From NCBI GenBank assembly GCA_035297145.1, contig DATGZN010000026.1:124001-188000 (forward strand): a DNA stretch of 64,000 bases. Direction: 5' to 3'. Under the pieces are notes generated by a model. That model saw only the letters and a list, made by a program, of their open reading frames with translations. It searched no databases and was not told the DNA's origin. Positions 41,065-49,460 of this stretch are shown here, one piece after another (position 1 is the first letter of the stretch; every line of letters begins with the position of its first letter). The DNA is from QHXW01 sp035297145. GTDB lineage: Bacteria; Acidobacteriota; Terriglobia; Bryobacterales; Bryobacteraceae. A program made the translations under genes and the position numbers.

Positions 41065-42456
41065 TCAGTTCCCGTTGCGGCCGGGCCTGTCGGGCAAGAA
41101 GCGCTGAATGAAATTGGTATCGAATCGCCCGGCCTGAAAATCCGCGTCGGCAAGAATTCGCTTATGCAACGGAATGGAGGTATAGATTCCCTCGACGACG
41201 AACATCTCGAGGGCGCGGCGCATACGATCCATGGCTTCCGAGCGGTCGCGGCCGTGCACGATCAATTTTGCTACCAGCGAATCGTAATACGGCGGGATCA
41301 CGTATTCGCTGTACGCCGCCGTGTCTACACGCACACCAATGCCGCCGGGCAAATTCATCGCCGTGATACGGCCGGGCGAGGGCGCGAAGGTTTCGGGATT
41401 CTCGGCGTTGATGCGGCACTCGATGGCATGGCCCTGCGCCTTGACGGGCGCGTCCAGAATTTGCGTTAGCGGCTCGCCGGCGGCGATAAGGATCTGGCTC
41501 TTGACCAGGTCCACGCCTGTGACCATCTCGGTGACCGGGTGCTCCACCTGGATGCGCGCGTTGACCTCGATGAAATAGAGATTGCCGGATTCGTCCATGA
41601 GAAACTCGACGGTTCCAGCATTGGTGTAACCCACCGCGGCCATGGCGTCGCGCAGTTTTTCAGACACGCGGCAACGCATATCCGCTTTCAGCGCGGGTGA
41701 GGGCGACTCTTCGAGGAGCTTCTGATGGCGGCGCTGGATGCTGCACTCGCGTTCGCCGAGGATGGAGACGCTGCCGTGATGGTCGGCGAGCACCTGGAAT
41801 TCGATGTGCCGCGGCGCCCGAAGGAATTTCTCGATATAAACGTCCGGGCAATTGAACGCCGCGCCGGCCTCCTGCTGTGCCTGCGCCAGCATCGGTGGCA
41901 GCTCGGCGGCGTTATTGACGACCCGCATGCCGCGGCCGCCACCGCCCGCCGAAGCCTTCAGAATCACCGGGTATCCGATAGCTTCCGCGCCGGCCAGAGC
42001 TTCGTCGTCCGATTTGACCACGCCATCGGAACCGGGCAAAATCGGGACGCCCGCATCGCGCATCATGGCACGCGCTCGTTCCTTCACACCCATGGCCAGG
42101 ATCACATCCGATTTCGGCCCGATAAACCGGAGCCCGGAAGCCTCACAGACGTGGGCGAAGCGGGCGTTCTCGCTGAGAAAACCGTAGCCGGGGTGGATCG
42201 CATCCACGTTGGTGATTTCAGCGGCGCTGATGATGGAGGGAATGTCCAGATAGCTGCGCGCGCTCTTCGCCGGTCCGATGCAAATGGCTTCGTCGGCAAA
42301 GCGGACCGGCAGGCTGTGGCGATCGGCTTCGGAGTAAACGGCCACGGTGGCGATGCCGAGATCTTTGCAAGCGCAGAGGATGCGCATGGCAATCTCTCCG
42401 CGGTTGGCAATGAGGATTTTCTTAAAGGGGGCGGATCGCAAACAGGGCCTCTCCAT
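41065..42456 (-). CDS. accC: acetyl-CoA carboxylase, biotin carboxylase subunit
   Basis: 463 residues from ATG 42456, which overlaps accB by 35 bp; TTG at 42441 is a possible alternative start, since the conserved region begins at FKKILIANRGEIAMRIL. ATP-grasp features: KASAGGGGRGMRVV glycine-rich loop, ECSIQRRHQKLLEE, FIEVNARIQVEHPVTEMVTG with the catalytic residues, and a C-terminal RITAMNLPGG region. It carboxylates biotin on AccB at the expense of ATP and bicarbonate, the first step of fatty acid synthesis. accB lies directly upstream, as in most bacteria. Confidence 0.96.
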   Translation of the reverse strand: MERPCLRSAPFKKILIANRGEIAMRILCACKDLGIATVAVYSEADRHSLPVRFADEAICIGPAKSARSYLDIPSIISAAEITNVDAIHPGYGFLSENARFAHVCEASGLRFIGPKSDVILAMGVKERARAMMRDAGVPILPGSDGVVKSDDEALAGAEAIGYPVILKASAGGGGRGMRVVNNAAELPPMLAQAQQEAGAAFNCPDVYIEKFLRAPRHIEFQVLADHHGSVSILGERECSIQRRHQKLLEESPSPALKADMRCRVSEKLRDAMAAVGYTNAGTVEFLMDESGNLYFIEVNARIQVEHPVTEMVTGVDLVKSQILIAAGEPLTQILDAPVKAQGHAIECRINAENPETFAPSPGRITAMNLPGGIGVRVDTAAYSEYVIPPYYDSLVAKLIVHGRDRSEAMDRMRRALEMFVVEGIYTSIPLHKRILADADFQAGRFDTNFIQRFLPDRPGRNGN

Positions 42457-42877
42457 ACTCGACGGGCTGACCGTTAGGCACCAATTTGCTCACAATCACC
42501 CCGCCGACCTCGGCCTCGATCTCGTTCATCAGTTTCATGGATTCGATAATGCAGAGCACCTTTCCGGGCTGTACGGTTTCTCCCACGCGCACGAACGGCG
42601 GCGTCTCCGGTGACGCGCTTTCATAGAAGGTGCCCACGATTGGAGATTTCACGGTGTAGAGGTTCCCTTCCGGGGAGTGTTCCGGCTCGGCGGCCGGTTT
42701 GTGAGAAGAAGCGGGAGCGGCCTTTGCTGCCGGTCGCTGGTCGCCAACCGCGAACTCCTGGATCTCTGGCATGGCACGCCGGATGCGAACCCGGTTATCG
42801 CCGCGCTGCACTTCCAGTTCGGCGACACCGGTCTCCGCAACCAACTGGATTAACTCACGAATCTCGTCGATTGTCAC
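42422..42877 (-). CDS. accB: acetyl-CoA carboxylase biotin carboxyl carrier protein
   Basis: 151 residues from GTG 42877 (VTIDEIRELIQLVAETG), the normal BCCP N-terminus; ATG at 42916 would add 13 residues not seen in the family. An Ala/Pro-rich linker (about 50-75) leads to the C-terminal biotinyl domain, SPIVGTFYESASPETPPFVRVG, with the biotin lysine in IIESMKLMNEIEA (ESMK in place of the common EAMK). It carries biotin between AccC and the carboxyltransferase. It overlaps accC. Confidence 0.94.
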   Translation of the reverse strand: MTIDEIRELIQLVAETGVAELEVQRGDNRVRIRRAMPEIQEFAVGDQRPAAKAAPASSHKPAAEPEHSPEGNLYTVKSPIVGTFYESASPETPPFVRVGETVQPGKVLCIIESMKLMNEIEAEVGGVIVSKLVPNGQPVEYGEALFAIRPL

Positions 42878-42940
42878 AATCGAATAGCTTAACAGTTTCC
42901 GTCGGACAGCCACCACCGGAGGGGGCTGGTTACGGCATAG

Positions 42941-44029
42941 TTAGGGAAACACCGTGCGCAGGTCCTTGGAGGTTGGTGTCAGCACTTCGCAGCCGTTGGC
43001 GGTAACCACCACCGTATCCTCGATGCGAATGCCGCCGAGTCCCTCCAGATACACGCCAGGCTCAATGGTGATGGCCATGCCTTTTACCAGCACCGTCTTC
43101 TCTTTCTTGCCAACGCGTGGCGGCTCATGGATTTCGAGGCCCAGCCCGTGCCCGGTGGAATGCACGAATGCCCGCTCCAGATGGTGCCGCGCCAGAACGC
43201 GGCGTGCGGCGCGATCCACCGCTTGCGCTTTCACGCCGGGCCGAACCGCATCGATCGCGGCAAGCTGCGCCTCCAGCACGGCTGCGTACATCTGCTTGAT
43301 GCGCGGCGCGGCGGTGCCCAGGAACAGCATGCGGGTCATGTCGCTGGCGTAGCCATCGAGCATAGCACCCATGTCTACCAGAACCATGCTATTCGCCGGC
43401 AACTTGGCGGTGGTGGGCCGGGCGTGCGGCAGAGCCGTGCGTGGACCGGCTGCCACGATAGTCTCGAAGGCAGGCCCTTCGGCTCCCTGACGGCGCACGC
43501 GATAGTCCAGCTCCGCCGCCAACTCGGTTTCACGCATCCCCGGCCGGATGCGTTTTGCGATCTGCTCGAATGCTCTCGAATTCAGCTCGACCGAGCGCCG
43601 GATCGCGGCAATTTCCGCGGCCGACTTGATCATGCGATGGTTTTCGATCCAGCCCGCCACTGGTTCCAGCGAACTGCGCATGGGCAGGGCGTCTTTCAGA
43701 GTCTGAAAGGCTTCCACGCTCATGCGGCTTTTCTCGAATCCCACGCGCCGACTCTTGGCCTGGCGGAGAAGAGATGCGACTCGCGGCAGAATCGGACCAG
43801 ACGCGACGCGGACCTGGCAGCCCACTTCCTGCGCGGCTTGAATGCGATATCGCGGATCCGTAAAGAAAACCGCCCGACCGGGAAGAATCACAACCACGCC
43901 GTTACTACCGGTGAATCCGGTCAGATACCGCACGTTGGGCCCGAAGCTGACCACCAACGCATCCAGTTTGCCCGCGGCCATCTGCCGTTCCAGCGCTTGG
44001 CGTCGGGTAGCGAACTCGCTAGCGGCCAC
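42941..44029 (-). CDS. M24 family Xaa-Pro peptidase
   Basis: 362 residues. A creatinase-like N-domain (VVSFGPNVRYLTGFTGSNG) precedes the pita-bread catalytic domain. The five metal ligands are visible: Asp in LVDMGAMLDGYASDMTRM (two), His in HSTGHGLGLEIHE, and Glu in ITIEPGVYLEG and GGIRIEDTVVV. It removes proline-linked N-terminal residues or cleaves Xaa-Pro dipeptides (PepP/PepQ type) in the cytosol. It lies 63 bp before accB, an arrangement (M24 peptidase-accB-accC) common in bacteria, and overlaps the upstream lipoprotein gene by 11 bp. Confidence 0.92.
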   Translation of the reverse strand: MAASEFATRRQALERQMAAGKLDALVVSFGPNVRYLTGFTGSNGVVVILPGRAVFFTDPRYRIQAAQEVGCQVRVASGPILPRVASLLRQAKSRRVGFEKSRMSVEAFQTLKDALPMRSSLEPVAGWIENHRMIKSAAEIAAIRRSVELNSRAFEQIAKRIRPGMRETELAAELDYRVRRQGAEGPAFETIVAAGPRTALPHARPTTAKLPANSMVLVDMGAMLDGYASDMTRMLFLGTAAPRIKQMYAAVLEAQLAAIDAVRPGVKAQAVDRAARRVLARHHLERAFVHSTGHGLGLEIHEPPRVGKKEKTVLVKGMAITIEPGVYLEGLGGIRIEDTVVVTANGCEVLTPTSKDLRTVFP

Positions 44030-44621
44030 GAGTCAGATCCTGGACCAGAAGTTGGGCGCGGTCCGCCAGGCCGCTGGCTTTCTGGATGTCGCCTTGATCC
44101 TTCGCCTTATAGGCTTGATCCGCAAAATTGCGGATTTGTTCGACGATGTGCTTTTGCGAGTCGGTGAGGGGGCGCGCGTTTACGCGCTTTAACGTCTGTT
44201 CCACTTCGTTCAGGCGCGCGGATATTTCTTCGATCTGCTGCACACGCTGGTTTTCGGGAATCACCGGTTCCAGGCGGTGCGGAGGCGTCTCGGGAGGCGG
44301 TGCCGCTTCCGCAGTGTCGACTGGTTCGGATTTGGCTGGCACTGCTGGCGGGCGCGGTTTCCTCCGGCGCTGCGGAACGGGCTCGGGCGGCACTGGTGGG
44401 GTAACCACCGCCTCGGGATCGATCGGCTGCGGCTGTGGCAGCCGCACCTGCGTCTGGGGGATAGAGAGCGGCTCGACCGGCGTGGGAGCGGGTGGTGGCG
44501 CCGCCGCCTTGGCAACTGTGGGCTGTGGCGCCGGAGGGTTTTTCGCCTGTTTGAGCTTTAACTCACACGCGGAGAGCAATAGAACCAACACACCAATCGA
44601 AGGTTTGAAGACCCGGCCCAT
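44019..44621 (-). CDS. proline-rich lipoprotein
   Basis: 200 residues from ATG 44621, which follows the histidine kinase stop by 10 bp; the longer reading from 44714 overlaps that gene. A lipoprotein signal (VLVLLLSACELKL) places the mature Cys near residue 20. A long Pro/Ala/Gln/Val-rich spacer (about 30-125) leads to a helical C-terminal domain (NQRVQQIEEISARLNEVEQT, then LADRAQLLVQDL) that probably forms a coiled coil. The spacer length suits crossing the periplasm. I do not recognise a family. It may be anchored in a membrane and work with the kinase encoded upstream. Confidence 0.65.
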   Translation of the reverse strand: MGRVFKPSIGVLVLLLSACELKLKQAKNPPAPQPTVAKAAAPPPAPTPVEPLSIPQTQVRLPQPQPIDPEAVVTPPVPPEPVPQRRRKPRPPAVPAKSEPVDTAEAAPPPETPPHRLEPVIPENQRVQQIEEISARLNEVEQTLKRVNARPLTDSQKHIVEQIRNFADQAYKAKDQGDIQKASGLADRAQLLVQDLTRGR

Positions 44622-44631
44622 GCGTGCTACG

Positions 44632-46497
44632 TCAACTCGAAGACGCGGCCGTAGGGATGCGGATGATAAAGGTGGCGCCTTTCCCCGGCTCGCTTGTGAA
44701 ATCGATTGTACCATCGTGCAATTGGACGATGCGAAACGTCATCGCCAGGCCGATTCCCGAGCCCTTTGGCTTGGTCGTGAAATATAGACCAAATACCTTG
44801 CTCTTTAATTCCGGTGGGATGCCGCAGCCCGTATCGCTCACACGGATTTCGGCGTCGTCACCGCGCACCGAAGATTCGAACCGCAAATCGCCGCCATCCG
44901 GCATGGCCTCCAGGGCGTTCATCACCAGATTCAGCATCGCCTGCTTCAGTAGATCGAGATCCACTGCAATGCCGACGTTGCCGGCCTGCTGCTCCACGCT
45001 CACGGAAATCTTGGCCATTTCCGCGAGTGGGCGAGCCAGCTCGGCGATATCATTCACGAATGCTTCGAGCGGCACTTCGGTCAAATGCAACTCCACCGGC
45101 CTGGTGAAATCGAGGAAGGTCTTCACCACGCGGTCGAGCCGGACGATTTCACTGCCGATAATATCCATCTGTGCGGTCAGGTCGTGGTCCCCCTTAGCCA
45201 TTTTCATGCGCGCCAGCTCCACGTGCATGAGGATCGCGTTCAGCGGGTTCTTGACTTCGTGCGCCACGCCTCCGGTGATGCGGCTAATGGCCGAGAGGCG
45301 CTCAGCGGTCTGAAGCTGTTTGCCGATCTGCCGCGTGGCTTCGGGGTCTCGTAAACGCACCAGAATTCCGGCGCCTGATGCGCCGGCTCCGCTGGTTGGC
45401 AGAGCTTCCAGTACGTCCACAGAAAGCAGCGCCACCGGCACGCTGGAGCCACCGTTGCCGCTCGCGGCGATGGGGACTCGCTGGTTACGGATGGATTCCC
45501 CGCTTTGCAAGGCCTTTTGCAACAGCAAGCCCAACGACGTGGCAGCCGGGAAGATCTCGATCAGCGTCTTGCCCATCAACTCGGCACGCTCACGGCCCAG
45601 AAATCGCTCCACCGCCCCGGCCGCCACTACCAGCCGCCGGTCGCGCCCGAAAACCAGGACGGCATCCTCCAGATCGTCCAGGAGCCGCTCGAAGTTGCCG
45701 CGCAAATCCGAAAAGTCGTATTGCGCACCGCGGAGCTGCTGCCCGAGAAGGTTCACTTTCGATGCGACGATAGAGAACTCGTCGGCCGGCGCCTTAGCGG
45801 CCGGCAGAGCGGGCGGAATCTCGAATTCGCCCTTGGTCACCGAATCCAGCATCTTGCCAAGTTTGCCGATGGGGCGGAACGCGATAGCGGAGAATACGAA
45901 CGCAGCCACGATGGAGCCCATCAAAAGCAGGATCGACGTTTGCGCGTGGGTTTGGAAAGTGGGAGTAATTTCGGTTTTGATCAGTCCGGGAAGCACAATC
46001 GCCCGGACGATAGCCACCGTATTCTGTTTTGGGGGCGCCGCGAGCTTCAGTGAGACCTGATAACTCTGTTTCGCCAGGCCGCCGGTTAGAACTTGCCTCT
46101 TCAGATTGACGCTGCCGTTCACGAGCGGTTCAAAATCCGGATATACCGGACAGTTATTTCCGGCGCTTATAGGCCCTGTGTCGGCGAGAATTCCCCCTTG
46201 CGGATCGCAGACCGCGATCTCTATCACCGGCGACTTCTTGGCCGTCATAATTTCCACCAGATCGCTTGGCAGTTGGGCGTCCTTGCGCAGCGCCTCCGGA
46301 ATAGAAGCAGCCGCGGGGTTGCGGTCCAGGGCACGTTTTGCGGCCTCCCTCGCCCTTTCGTTGCAGATATCCGCACGCTCTTTCGTGAACTCAAACTGGT
46401 TGGTGATTTCCTGTGCCAGGTCGAAGGCCCCGACAATGCCCACGATCAGCGCCATCACCAGCACCAGCCAAAGCGTGAGTTGCGCGCGAAGATGCAT
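44632..46497 (-). CDS. membrane sensor histidine kinase (HAMP-PAS-HisKA-HATPase)
   Basis: 621 residues. A first membrane helix (LTLWLVLVMALIVGIVGAF), a periplasmic sensor domain (about 35-185), a second helix (about 190-210), HAMP, a PAS domain (VLVFGRDRRLVVAAGAVERF), then HisKA with the phospho-acceptor His in GGVAHEVKNPLNAIL and a HATPase with VMNALEAMPDGG, DTGCGIPPE and KPKGSGIGLAM. It autophosphorylates in response to an external cue. There is no response regulator next to it; a lipoprotein follows after 10 bp. The likely partner regulator is elsewhere, or the NtrC-type regulator at 49457-50863. Confidence 0.9.
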   Translation of the reverse strand: MHLRAQLTLWLVLVMALIVGIVGAFDLAQEITNQFEFTKERADICNERAREAAKRALDRNPAAASIPEALRKDAQLPSDLVEIMTAKKSPVIEIAVCDPQGGILADTGPISAGNNCPVYPDFEPLVNGSVNLKRQVLTGGLAKQSYQVSLKLAAPPKQNTVAIVRAIVLPGLIKTEITPTFQTHAQTSILLLMGSIVAAFVFSAIAFRPIGKLGKMLDSVTKGEFEIPPALPAAKAPADEFSIVASKVNLLGQQLRGAQYDFSDLRGNFERLLDDLEDAVLVFGRDRRLVVAAGAVERFLGRERAELMGKTLIEIFPAATSLGLLLQKALQSGESIRNQRVPIAASGNGGSSVPVALLSVDVLEALPTSGAGASGAGILVRLRDPEATRQIGKQLQTAERLSAISRITGGVAHEVKNPLNAILMHVELARMKMAKGDHDLTAQMDIIGSEIVRLDRVVKTFLDFTRPVELHLTEVPLEAFVNDIAELARPLAEMAKISVSVEQQAGNVGIAVDLDLLKQAMLNLVMNALEAMPDGGDLRFESSVRGDDAEIRVSDTGCGIPPELKSKVFGLYFTTKPKGSGIGLAMTFRIVQLHDGTIDFTSEPGKGATFIIRIPTAASSS

Positions 46498-46553
46498 GCG
46501 GGTATTTCAGACGTCCAGACCGGCGGGCCGCGCCAAATTCCAATTGCTCGTTT

Positions 46554-47531
46554 CTATGCGCTCTCCGGAATCAGCAGCAGTTTGCCTGCCGTAGCCCGCG
46601 ATTCCAGATCGCGATGCGCTTGCGCCGCCTGGGAGAGCGGATAGATTCGGTCGATCGCTAACTTTAGTTTTCCCGAGGCCACCCATTGCAAGACGTCTCC
46701 TGCTCGCCACAACAGTTCTTCGCGATTGGCGCAATAGTGGCCCAAGCTTGGCCGGGTCAGGAACAGCGATCCCTTCGTATTCAGAATCGTTGGATCGAGA
46801 GGAGGCACCTTCCCGCCCGATTGACCGAATAACACCATCATCCCGCGCGGGCGCAGGCAATTCAATCCTTGCATATACGTGGGAGCGCCAACCGAGTCAT
46901 ACACGACGTCCACGCCGTTGCCACCCGTCAGCCGCTTCACTTCAGCTTCAAAATCCTGCCTCGTGTAGAAAATGACTTCGTCGATACCCGCCTCTCGCGC
47001 CAGGGCCGCTTTCGCTTCGGTTGAAGTTGTACCCAGAACGCGTGCGCCGCGCATTTTCGCCATTTGCACGATCAACCGGCCGGCCCCGCCCGCCGCGGCG
47101 TGCACCAGGCACGTGTGGCTCGCCTTCAGCGGGAAGGTGGAGTGCGTCAGGTAATGCGCGGTCATCCCTTGCAGCATGGCTGCCGCGGCGCTTTTCAAAT
47201 CCACGTGATCCGGCACCTTGACGAGCTGCCATGCCGGCACCACGGCATACTCCGCGTACGAACCGCGCGCCATCGCGTAGGCGACGCGATCGCCCGGCCG
47301 GACTTCGGTGACCTCCGCCCCAACCGCTTCCACCACACCCGCGGCTTCATTTCCCAAAGTGAACGGCATGTCAGCCTTGTACAAGCCCATGCGGAAGTAG
47401 ACGTCGATAAAATTCACGCCCGACGCCGCAACCTTGACCAGAGCTTCTTTGGGCCCGGGCTGCGGCTTGGGGATATCCACCACCAGCATCTTCTCGGGAT
47501 CACCCGTCTCTTTCACTTGAATCGCTTTCAT
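46554..47531 (-). CDS. NADPH:quinone oxidoreductase (MDR family)
   Basis: 325 residues. GroES-like domain with LGNEAAGVVEAVGAEVTEV, then VHAAAGGAGRLIVQMAKMRG (NADPH-binding Rossmann loop) and DVVYDSVGAPTYMQGL. This matches the QorA/zeta-crystallin branch, which lacks catalytic zinc and reduces quinones by one electron. Its start overlaps the end of the upstream hypothetical gene by 4 bp (ATGA-type), so the two are co-translated. Cytosolic; the physiological substrate is unknown. Confidence 0.92.
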   Translation of the reverse strand: MKAIQVKETGDPEKMLVVDIPKPQPGPKEALVKVAASGVNFIDVYFRMGLYKADMPFTLGNEAAGVVEAVGAEVTEVRPGDRVAYAMARGSYAEYAVVPAWQLVKVPDHVDLKSAAAAMLQGMTAHYLTHSTFPLKASHTCLVHAAAGGAGRLIVQMAKMRGARVLGTTSTEAKAALAREAGIDEVIFYTRQDFEAEVKRLTGGNGVDVVYDSVGAPTYMQGLNCLRPRGMMVLFGQSGGKVPPLDPTILNTKGSLFLTRPSLGHYCANREELLWRAGDVLQWVASGKLKLAIDRIYPLSQAAQAHRDLESRATAGKLLLIPESA

Positions 47532-48073
47532 CGAAAACCTCGGTAGAGTGCGCGCCGGAAATGCGCTGCTGCTGCGTAGAGTAACAGAAACGAAAGCGTG
47601 AACGGAAAAACAACAATGCGCGCAAACGCGCGTACGATGCCGGCGTCAGCCAGGCCGGCGCGATATTTCAGAAACCGGCTGATGTGCGACCAATGCGCGC
47701 GATCGAGCCAGAACCAATCCCCGTTTTCGTTGATGATGAGAAGTTTCACTGGCAGAGCCGCCGCCAGTACCCATTTCCACGTATTGAGAATGGGTTCGTT
47801 GGAACACACGATGCCCGCGATGGCATAGCCGCGGGTGCGCAACTCACGTAACAGCGCCAGCCTGCGCTTGCGGCCGCGATAGTCGTTGACGTTGTAGATG
47901 CCGGCCATTCCAGCCGGTGCTGCCGGAAAGCAGGTCAGCAGATCGATCGGAACGCCCTCGCCGAAATGTCCCCGCATCCGTGGAATCACGTTTTCGGTAA
48001 TGTGCCGCGATCCGCTCTCCACCAGCAGGATGCGCGACGGCTCCGGAATGCGGCGGCGGAAAAAATAGCGCAC
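47528..48073 (-). CDS. conserved hypothetical membrane-associated protein
   Basis: 181 residues. The N-terminal part (RILLVESGSRHITENVIPRM, IDLLTCFPAAPAGM, NDYRGRKRRLALLRELR) resembles a nucleotide-sugar or glycosyltransferase-like alpha/beta fold. INENGDWFWLDRAHW is a striking conserved-looking segment. Two hydrophobic stretches near 105-120 and 155-172 suggest membrane association. I believe similar proteins occur in acidobacteria, but no function is known to me. It follows the NtrY-like kinase gene by 52 bp and is coupled to the quinone oxidoreductase. Confidence 0.7.
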   Translation of the reverse strand: MRYFFRRRIPEPSRILLVESGSRHITENVIPRMRGHFGEGVPIDLLTCFPAAPAGMAGIYNVNDYRGRKRRLALLRELRTRGYAIAGIVCSNEPILNTWKWVLAAALPVKLLIINENGDWFWLDRAHWSHISRFLKYRAGLADAGIVRAFARIVVFPFTLSFLLLYAAAAHFRRALYRGFR

Positions 48074-48125
48074 GTCGAAAGTGTAGCGCAGGGCTCGGCC
48101 GCCTTTTTGCGGAGACCTGCGGCCC

Positions 48126-49460
48126 TCAGATCGGCAATCGCAGCTTCGCCTCGCAACCCGATCCTTCCCGCCGGTTTTCGAGCGTCAGCGCGCCGCCATG
48201 GGCCTCGGCGATTTGCCGGCTCAGCACCAGGCCGATCCCCGATCCGCCTGGCTTGGTGGTGAAGAACGGCACGAACAGATTGCCCGTGTTCGATAGGCCC
48301 GGGCCGTCATCCTCCACTTTAATTTCGACGTACGACGCGTTTTTCCGCCAGCCCACCCGCACGCCGCCGCTGGTTTCAAGCGCCGCGTCCGTTGCGTTGC
48401 GCAGAAGATTGATCAACACCTGTTCCAGCTGGTCGGCATCGCCGTGGATCACCAGATTCGGCCCCGGTTGTACCGCCACGTGCAGCCGGGTCTCCATACC
48501 CACGACGCGGCGGATCCATGGCGCGACGTCGAGTGGCGCGAGCGTCGGCCGCGGCAGCTTGGCCAGGCGCGCGTAGGCGCCGATGAAGCGGCTGAGCGCT
48601 TCCGAGCGCGCGGAGATAACTGCCAGGCCGCGCCGCATGTCTTCCTGCCAATCCACCGGCAGCGATTCGCGAGAAACCAGACTTTCCAGACTGCCCGCGA
48701 TCGATTTGATCGGCGTCAGCGAATTGTTCAGTTCGTGGCCCAGCACGCGCACCAGCCTTTGCCAGGCTTGCAACTCCTCTTCGCGTAGAGGCCGGGTGAG
48801 GTCCCCGATCACCACCAGTTGCATGGGCAGCCCGTGCTCGCGAAATATGCTGCGCCGCATGCCCCAGCGCCCAGTCCCGCTGGGAAAAGTCGCCTGGAGC
48901 ACGCGCGCCGGCTCACCTTCCAGGCACTCCGCCAAATCCAATTCCTCGGCGCTACGGCCCTGCAAACGCTCGGCAGGCTTGGCCAGGAGTTTTTCGCCCG
49001 CCCGATTGACCAGCCGCAGCCGATGCTCGCTGTCAAAGGCGAAGATCGCCACGTCGATCTCTTCCATCACCTTGCGCAGCAGCGTGGTGGCTTCGAGCGC
49101 GCCCAGCCTCTGCTCGCGAAGCGTGCCTCCCATGGAGTTGACCTGGTGCATCACCTCGCCGAGCGCGTCGTCGATTTGCGCGCCGCGCGCGCGCACCGAG
49201 AAATCGCCTTCCTGCAAGGCCGCGAGTAAATTCGAAATGGTGCGCAGCGGGAATACCACGCGCTCGCGCACCGCGCCGGCAAAGCCCAGCCAGAAACCCA
49301 CGATGAGCACGGTCAGCGTCCACTGGACTTTGGGGTCGTGTTCGCCAATGAACCACAGCATGATGAGGGCGACCGCGGAGCCCGGCAGCCCTGCCAGCAC
49401 GGCGAAAAGAAAGATCCGGCGCTCGTAGTAGAACCGGGTGCGCCGGCTCCTTGGGGTCAT
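48126..49460 (-). CDS. NtrY-like sensor histidine kinase
   Basis: 444 residues. Two N-terminal membrane helices (about 12-55) with almost no periplasmic loop, HAMP (about 60-115), PAS (about 130-190), HisKA with VRVLGHELNNSLTPIKSIA (the HELNNSL form is typical of NtrY-type kinases) and a HATPase with LLRNATDAALETSG, VEDDGPGLSNTG and KPGGSGIGLVL. It should phosphorylate the sigma-54 activator encoded just upstream, whose stop overlaps its start by 4 bp. The signal is likely to be in the membrane or cytosol. It ends the long export/regulation operon. Confidence 0.93.
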   Translation of the reverse strand: MTPRSRRTRFYYERRIFLFAVLAGLPGSAVALIMLWFIGEHDPKVQWTLTVLIVGFWLGFAGAVRERVVFPLRTISNLLAALQEGDFSVRARGAQIDDALGEVMHQVNSMGGTLREQRLGALEATTLLRKVMEEIDVAIFAFDSEHRLRLVNRAGEKLLAKPAERLQGRSAEELDLAECLEGEPARVLQATFPSGTGRWGMRRSIFREHGLPMQLVVIGDLTRPLREEELQAWQRLVRVLGHELNNSLTPIKSIAGSLESLVSRESLPVDWQEDMRRGLAVISARSEALSRFIGAYARLAKLPRPTLAPLDVAPWIRRVVGMETRLHVAVQPGPNLVIHGDADQLEQVLINLLRNATDAALETSGGVRVGWRKNASYVEIKVEDDGPGLSNTGNLFVPFFTTKPGGSGIGLVLSRQIAEAHGGALTLENRREGSGCEAKLRLPI

